NCBI RefSeq assembly: GCF_014648655.1
Contig: NZ_BMRN01000015.1
Location: forward strand, 111,000-174,999
Length of the DNA: 64,000 bases
From: Streptomyces atratus
GTDB taxonomy: Bacteria; Actinomycetota; Actinomycetes; Streptomycetales; Streptomycetaceae
Direction: 5' to 3'
The notes beneath the pieces were generated by a model, which saw only the letters and a list, made by a program, of their open reading frames with translations, made no database searches and was not told where the DNA came from. Made by a program: the position numbers and the translations under genes. Shown here piece by piece: positions 60,109-64,000 of this stretch. Numbering within the stretch: the first letter of the stretch is position 1; every line of letters starts with the position of its first letter.

Positions 60109-60139
60109 AGGGCCGTTCGGCCCTGGGCCGTTCGGCCCT
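60109..60139. promoter_or_regulatory. Tandem DevR-like boxes between SLOG-VKOR and PNPOx genes
   Basis: AGGGCCGTTCGGCCCT (60109-60124) and, 15 bp on, a second copy at 60124-60139 (TGGGCCGTTCGGCCCT). They lie 139-169 nt before the SLOG start (59970) and 69-99 nt before the PNPOx start (60208). Confidence 0.7.
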
Positions 60140-60207
60140 GGCGTGGGGATGGCCGCACGCGATGTACTCGTGCGGCAAGTAAGCAGATCAGGAGACGAGG
60201 CCGCCCC

Positions 60208-60714
60208 ATGAGCCACGCAGGTCATCAGTCGCCCCAGTCGTCCGTGCCCGCGGCCGCGCCCACGTCGTCGGCGTCGGCCCCGGCTCACGGCCCGGCGGCC
60301 ACCGGACCACGCCGCACGATCGAGTTGACGGGTGCTCAGGCGCTGAGTCTGCTCGGCGGGGTTTCGCTCGGGCGGATCGTCTTCACCCAGCGCGCGCTGC
60401 CCGCAGTCCGGCCGGTGAACCATCTGCTGGACCTCGGTCAGATCGTCATCCGGACCCATCAGGACTCGGACCTGTTCGCCCAGGCCCGGCACCATGGCGA
60501 CCGGGGAGTCGTGGTCGCCTACCAGGCGGATGACATCGATCCGCTGACCCATCTGGGCTGGAGCGTCGTCGCGACGGGTTACTGCCGCCCCGTGACCGAT
60601 CCGGATGCCCTGATGCGCTACCAGCAACTGATCAGGCCCTGGTCGGACCGGGTGACGGACGGTGCGGTCCGCATCCGTCCGCATCTGGTCACCGGGATCC
60701 GGCTGACGGTCTGA
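60208..60714 (+). CDS. PNPOx-fold (split beta-barrel) flavin-binding protein
   Basis: 168 residues. The fold begins after a 35-residue Ala/Ser/Pro-rich leader: LTGAQALSLLGGVSLGRIVFTQRALPAVRPVNHLLDLGQIVIRTHQDSDL, then VVAYQADDIDPLTHLGWSVVATGYCRPVTD. That is the pattern of PF12900/pyridoxamine 5'-phosphate oxidase-like proteins, which bind FMN, F420 or heme. In mycobacteria several DosR-regulated genes are of this type. AGGAGA upstream of ATG 60208. The boxes at 60109-60139 suggest DevR control. Confidence 0.85.
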   Translation: MSHAGHQSPQSSVPAAAPTSSASAPAHGPAATGPRRTIELTGAQALSLLGGVSLGRIVFTQRALPAVRPVNHLLDLGQIVIRTHQDSDLFAQARHHGDRGVVVAYQADDIDPLTHLGWSVVATGYCRPVTDPDALMRYQQLIRPWSDRVTDGAVRIRPHLVTGIRLTV

Positions 60715-60820
60715 TGCAGCGTCTGGGTGCGGAAGTGGCGTCATTGTACGGATGCGGCGGATCACGTTCCCCGGACCGGACGCGGACTGTGCCCGCCCCG
60801 GCGAGCACTGTCCGCGTTTC

Positions 60821-61115
60821 TCATTGCTGTCCGGCCCGGGAGGTGCCTCGGAGCCCGGCTGCCGCGAGAGCGGCTCCCAGCAGGCAGAGAACGCCGGTCA
60901 CGGTGACGGCGGTGTGCACACCGTTCATGGACGCCTGGCCGCTGCCCTCCACGACGGCCGCCCGGAGCTGCTCCATGTAGAAGGTGCGCCGTCCGAAGCG
61001 GTCGCCGAGCTTGCCGCCCAGGATCAGCGATGCCGCCAGGGCGAGCAGATAGGCGTTGGTGACCCACTGCAGGTCCGCGGTGGACGCTTCGAGAGCGCGG
61101 CCGCCCGCGGTCCCA
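60821..61115 (-). pseudogene. MFS exporter remnant with internal deletion
   Basis: The minus strand reads STADLQWVTNAYLLALAASLILGGKLGDRFGRRTFY, which is TM1-TM2 and the GDRFGRR loop of an EmrB/QacA-type exporter. It jumps directly to EQLRAAVVEGSGQASMNGVHTAVTVTGVLCLLGAALAAAG, the last helix of the same kind of protein. About eleven helices between these pieces are missing, as is the start. Confidence 0.75.
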
Positions 61116-61184
61116 ACCCGAAGGCGACGCCGCGGCTCTCCTCGATGCCGAACCCGGCCCTTGCGGATCGTGGCCGAGCGCGGG

Positions 61185-61752
61185 ATCGGCGCAGGCCCTC
61201 GTCGACACCGCCGACGTGCGCCCCGGGCAGCGGGTCCTCGTCCACGCGGCCGCAGGCGGCGTCGGCCACCTCGCAGTCCAGATCGCCAAGTCCCGTGGGG
61301 CGTACGTGATCGGTACCGCCAGCGCTCCCAAACACGACTTCGTGCGGGCACTTGGCGCGGACGAGATGATCGACTACCGCAGCGTCGACTTCGCCGAGGC
61401 CGTCAAGGACATCGACGTCGTCCTCGATCCCCTGGCCGGCGAGACCCGCGCCCGCTCGCTCAACATCCTGCGTCCCGGCGGTGTTCTCGTCTCGCTCCTG
61501 TACGGCGGTTCCCCGGACGAGGAACAGCGGGCCGCCGTGTTGGGCGTCCGTGTCGAGACCCTCCTTGTCGAGGCCGACCACGCCGGCATGAACGCCATCG
61601 CCGGCCTCGTCGAGGCCGGCTCCCTCCGTGCCCACGTCGAGGCCACGTTTCCCCTCGCCGAAGCACCCAAGGCCCATGCCCTCGGCGAGAGCGACCGGAC
61701 CTCGGGAAAGATCGTGCTGGTCGTGACGGAGCCCGCATCAGCGGAGTTGTGA
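61185..61752 (+). pseudogene. 5'-truncated MDR oxidoreductase
   Basis: About 189 codons without a start: AQALVDTADVRPGQRVLVHAAAGGVGHLAVQIAKSRGAYVIG (Rossmann motif), ADEMIDYRSVDFAEAVKDIDVVLDPLAGETRARSL, and the normal C-terminus LGESDRTSGKIVLVV. The N-terminal GroES-like domain (about 120 residues) is absent. It sits head to head with the MFS remnant, whose 5' end is also missing. Confidence 0.75.
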
Positions 61753-61755
61753 TCC

Positions 61756-61824
61756 CTCCGGCAGGGTCTGCGGTGCGGATTCCCGGACGGACAGCCGGAT
61801 TCGTGGTGCCGGACCCTGCCGGAG
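61756..61824. repeat. Long-range 13-bp inverted repeat
   Basis: CTCCGGCAGGGTC (61756-61768) and its exact complement GACCCTGCCGGAG (61812-61824) separated by 43 nt, just after the stop at 61752. Could be part of a terminator or a target left by a rearrangement. Confidence 0.45.
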
Positions 61825-61856
61825 CAGTGAGTGTTGTCCTCTCGGAGCAGGCAGGT

Positions 61857-62000
61857 TCAGATGGCGTGCGGCCGCTGTCGAGGGTGACGGTCGCGCCGGT
61901 GACGCAGCCGGCCTTCGGCGAGGAGGGATGCGACGACCTCGGCGGGCCGGGCCGCCCGCTTCATCGTGGCGATGTCGCGGACGGTGGCCGCGGCTGTTGT
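61857..62000 (-). pseudogene. C-terminal remnant of a short-chain dehydrogenase
   Basis: The minus strand gives ATVRDIATMKRAARPAEVVASLL in one frame and AGCVTGATVTLDSGRTPS in another, ending at a stop at 61857. This is the end of an SDR protein (the RPAEVAA...DEAGCVTGATVTLDGG pattern) with a frame change in between. All of the catalytic part is absent. Confidence 0.55.
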
Positions 62001-62018
62001 GTGTGCAGGCCACTCAGG

Positions 62019-62567
62019 TCAGGGCCGGTCGGTGTCCTCCGGAGGTGTGCCGAGGAGTGCCTGCAGCCGTGCGGTGGTGAGGATGCCCACGGCGAAGCCG
62101 TCCTCGTCGACGACGGGCAGGATCGTCAGGGACCGCTCCCGCATGGCGGCCGCGGCCTCCGAGGCGAGCATGCCGGGATGCGCGAACGGGCCGCGGTCGT
62201 GTGCGATGTCGCGGACCCGGGTGTTCTCGGCGTACCAGGGCTTCGGTGCGTGGGCGGTGAGCTGGTCGAGTGTGATGATTCCGGCGCACCGGCCGGCGTC
62301 GTCACGGATGAGCACGTACTGGCTGTGGGATCCACGCAGGACATCCAGCGCCCTGTCGATGCTGATGTGGTCGCTGACTTGCAGGTCCGGCGCGATCATG
62401 GCGTCGGCGGCAGTGGGACTCATTCGAGAGGTGATCGTCGGCTCCAGGGGCTGGGGGCGCGCGGTGTCATGCCCGGCGGGCACGAGAGGGCGCACCTGCG
62501 AAGGGCGCGGGGTCCAGTACTTGACCGGCTCCGGCTCATGCCAGGGCCACTGGGCGACCGAGCACAT
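62019..62567 (-). CDS. Double CBS-domain protein
   Basis: 182 residues. Two CBS modules are visible: MSPTAADAMIAPDLQVSDHISIDRALDVLRGSHSQYVLIRDD with AGIITLDQL, and RVRDIAHDRGPFAHPGMLASEAAAAMRER with LTILPVVDEDGFAVGILTTARLQALL. An N-terminal segment of about 50 residues rich in Trp/Pro (VAQWPWHEPEPVKYWTPRPS) precedes them. Stand-alone CBS pairs bind adenine nucleotides; a hypoxia-induced protein of mycobacteria is of this kind. Start at ATG 62567 was preferred; the frame is open further upstream but composition changes. Confidence 0.82.
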   Translation of the reverse strand: MCSVAQWPWHEPEPVKYWTPRPSQVRPLVPAGHDTARPQPLEPTITSRMSPTAADAMIAPDLQVSDHISIDRALDVLRGSHSQYVLIRDDAGRCAGIITLDQLTAHAPKPWYAENTRVRDIAHDRGPFAHPGMLASEAAAAMRERSLTILPVVDEDGFAVGILTTARLQALLGTPPEDTDRP

Positions 62568-62902
62568 GAGGCCGCCCCCGTGGAACCTCCGGATTCCTGG
62601 ACGGTCGGGCCATGGGTGGTGTCTGCCGCGTCGACACCATGTCCCGCCGTCCCGGTACTGGGTCCCGCCGAGGGCGATGGCCGCGTACGGTGCGGCCGCG
62701 CCGACCGGGCCGGCGGTGCCTCGCCGTACTGCTTCAGCATGACGAGGCAGACGTGCGCGCTGATCGGGCGTGCGCCGGATGAGTGCATGGGCATCCGAAA
62801 CCGGCGCGTCCCGGTCGGGGTGTCCGGACAAGGTCACCGCGGCCCGATACCGGCGGGCCGGGGTTCTTCGTCAGGTCACAACAGGCGACCCCGTCACTCG
62901 CC

Positions 62903-63547
62903 TTAGAAGTCGTATCCGATCACTCGGAAGCTCGCTCCCACGCCGTAGTTGACGAACACGCCTCCGTCGACGCGCTGCGGGAACACGCCGGAGGTGGCGC
63001 CGTAGGGTCCGACTACAGCGACGGGGCCGCCGTTGTCGCAGGTCGCCCCGCTGAAGACCTCGACGGTCCTCCGGCTCTCATTGAAGATATTGAAGCTTGT
63101 GGCGCCGAGACCACTGGCCGCGGTGATGCAGCCGCCAGGGTAGGCGGAGTACGTCCGGTCGTTGAAGTGGATCCTGCCCTCGTCGTAGCCCCGACCTCCG
63201 CCGTAACCCCTGCCCTCGCCGCCTCCGCCCTCGTCGTTACCTCTGCCCTCGCCACCTCTGCCTTCGTCGTTGCCCCTGCCCTCGCCGCCTCCGCCCTCGT
63301 CATTGCCCCTGCCCTCGCCGCCTCCGCCCTGGTCACCCTTTCCGGCGTCGCCCCCGCCGTTGGAGGTCGAAGCCGGTGCTGCGGCCTGCCGGACGACCGG
63401 GGCTGCCTGCGCCGGCTGCGCCGGCCGGGCCGGCCGGGCCGGCCGGGCCGACTCGATGGTGGCGGCCGATGTGAAGGTGCTGCCGGTGGCTGTCATGGCC
63501 ATGGCGGCCGCGAGAGCGGCGGTCACGACGGTGGAACGTGTAACCAT
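62903..63547 (-). CDS. Secreted protein with Gly-rich GGGGEGRGNDE repeats
   Basis: 214 residues. Signal peptide MVTRSTVVTAALAAAMAMTA followed by a processing region near residue 28. Then a Pro/Ala/Arg track, then residues 74-118 with four imperfect copies of GGGGEGRGNDE, and a globular C-terminal domain: RIHFNDRTYSAYPGGCITAASGLGATSF through VFVNYGVGASFRVIGYDF. Two Cys (CITAA, ATCDNG) could form a disulfide. GGAGAA before ATG 63547 is a strong ribosome binding site. Family unknown; probably a wall-exposed or matrix protein. Confidence 0.7.
   Translation of the reverse strand: MVTRSTVVTAALAAAMAMTATGSTFTSAATIESARPARPARPAQPAQAAPVVRQAAAPASTSNGGGDAGKGDQGGGGEGRGNDEGGGGEGRGNDEGRGGEGRGNDEGGGGEGRGYGGGRGYDEGRIHFNDRTYSAYPGGCITAASGLGATSFNIFNESRRTVEVFSGATCDNGGPVAVVGPYGATSGVFPQRVDGGVFVNYGVGASFRVIGYDF
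63194..63330 (-). repeat. Tandem codon repeats for GGGGEGRGNDE
   Basis: 33-nt units repeated about four times inside the secreted protein gene; a second low-complexity track of Pro-Ala-Arg codons lies at 63410-63450. Confidence 0.7.
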
Positions 63548-63720
63548 GTCACTTCTCCTGTCTCAGAGAGGCCAGCTGTGCAGTCGGCCCGTGACTGAAC
63601 GTACTTACGCTCCATATAGCTGTCATTTCAGGCATATCGAACGGCTGACACCGAAGCACCGATCGGGATACATCCCGAGCCGGATAGCCCACTGAGGCTC
63701 ATCACCGGTTGACACGCCGA

Positions 63721-63760
63721 AGGACCGGCATGGGCAGGTGTTGCTGCCTGTGCCGGTCCT
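63721..63760 (-). terminator. Hairpin after the secreted transglycosylase gene
   Basis: AGGACCGGCATGGGCAG (63721-63737) pairs with CTGCCTGTGCCGGTCCT (63744-63760) with one internal mismatch, 30 nt past the stop at 63791 on the minus strand. Confidence 0.65.
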
Positions 63761-63790
63761 GGCTCGCGAGGTGGGTGCTGAGTCTGTGGC

Positions 63791-64000
63791 TCAGTAGGCG
63801 GAGTTGACGTTGTCGATCGACCCGTAGCGGTGGGCGGCGTAGTTGGCGGCCGCGGTGATGTTGGCGACGGGGTTGGTGAGGTCGTGCGCGGTGCCAGCGA
63901 CGTGGTAGGCGTTGAAGGTCGGCTGGATGACCTGGAGCAGGCCCTTGGAGGGTATGCCGTTGCGTGCGTTGACGTCCCAGTTGTTCTGGGCGTTGGGGTT
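63791..64000 (-). CDS. Secreted lytic transglycosylase, C-terminal part (runs off the window)
   Basis: The last 69 codons before the stop at 63791. They read WDVNARNGIPSKGLLQVIQP and TFNAYHVAGTAHDLTNPVANITAAANYAAHRYGS, the second half of an SLT domain of the kind found in Streptomyces secreted muralytic proteins. The GLLQVIQPTF motif is the substrate-groove strand. The catalytic Glu and the signal peptide lie outside the window. Confidence 0.85.
   Translation of the reverse strand, partial: NPNAQNNWDVNARNGIPSKGLLQVIQPTFNAYHVAGTAHDLTNPVANITAAANYAAHRYGSIDNVNSAY

Noticed and set aside
63410..63450. Short G+C tandem repeat as a CRISPR-like or regulatory array
   Set aside because: It is the coding sequence for Pro-Ala-Arg repeats in the secreted protein; there are no spacers.
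1..64000. Search for tRNA, rRNA and CRISPR arrays
   Set aside because: No tRNA-like cloverleaf, rRNA segment or regularly spaced direct repeats with spacers were seen while reading.

Overview
The window reads as chromosomal DNA of a Streptomyces (or a very close actinomycete). It has very high G+C, GTG starts are common, ATGA/GTGA overlaps link co-directional genes, and family-typical genes are present (DUF574 methyltransferase, F420-type Ddn reductase, DUF6131/DUF6381-like small proteins, CsoR/CstR, PucR, DevR). No rRNA, tRNA, CRISPR array or intact insertion sequence was seen.

Layout. 1-5.4 kb: the end of a peptide ABC operon (lipoprotein plus permease), then an acyl-CoA dehydrogenase pair with a quinone oxidoreductase. 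5.6-8.3 kb: a secreted GH84 hexosaminidase behind a DasR-like site. 8.4-9.8 kb: the remains of a persulfide-responsive (CstR-type) locus, namely regulator, rhodanese and a deletion fusion of persulfide dioxygenase with TauE. 9.9-22 kb: housekeeping and accessory genes, including an osmoprotectant (OpuC-type) transporter whose ATPase gene lies about 4 kb from its permease/lipoprotein operon, a TROVE/Ro60 protein, and an HxlR/MFS pair with an operator.

22.2-36.5 kb is one tightly overlapping 11-gene operon on the minus strand. It reads peptide-binding lipoprotein, permease, fused permease-ATPase, ATPase, S9 peptidase, class-C-type serine hydrolase, M20 peptidase, GNAT, MenC/NSAR-type racemase, class-A beta-lactamase fold protein and PucR regulator. 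It looks like a system that imports peptides, cleaves them and recovers the amino acids, with GNAT + NSAR + M20 matching the known N-succinyl route from D- to L-amino acids. This is the most interesting system in the window.

36.7-53.5 kb is a patchwork of intact genes and gene remnants. Intact genes include DUF4291, DUF574 methyltransferase, DinB/mycothiol transferase-like protein, an APH-type kinase, a TPR protein coupled to a prenyl diphosphate synthase, two tandem PF09859 2OG-Fe(II) oxygenases with a truncated Ada zinc domain, an AI-2E exporter, a Sua5/YciO protein and a TetR/amidase pair. Remnants include an APC permease, a LuxR protein, an IS4 transposase, a glycogen-debranching enzyme, a sugar ABC permease and a TPR ATPase.

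53.2-62.6 kb is an oxygen/NO-stress island: a solo cytochrome oxidase subunit I, a broken DevS-type sensor next to an intact DevR-type regulator, a flavohemoglobin, VKOR with a SLOG-like protein, a PNPOx-fold protein and a double-CBS protein. A shared palindrome (AGGGCC, 4 nt, GGCCCT) occurs upstream of the oxidase, the flavohemoglobin and the PNPOx/SLOG-VKOR pair, which ties three transcription units to one regulator, probably DevR. The window ends with a secreted repeat protein and the 3' end of a secreted transglycosylase.

The number of truncated genes from 40 kb onward suggests a chromosome-arm region undergoing deletions. All calls rest on reading the sequence only; family names come from remembered motifs, not from searches.
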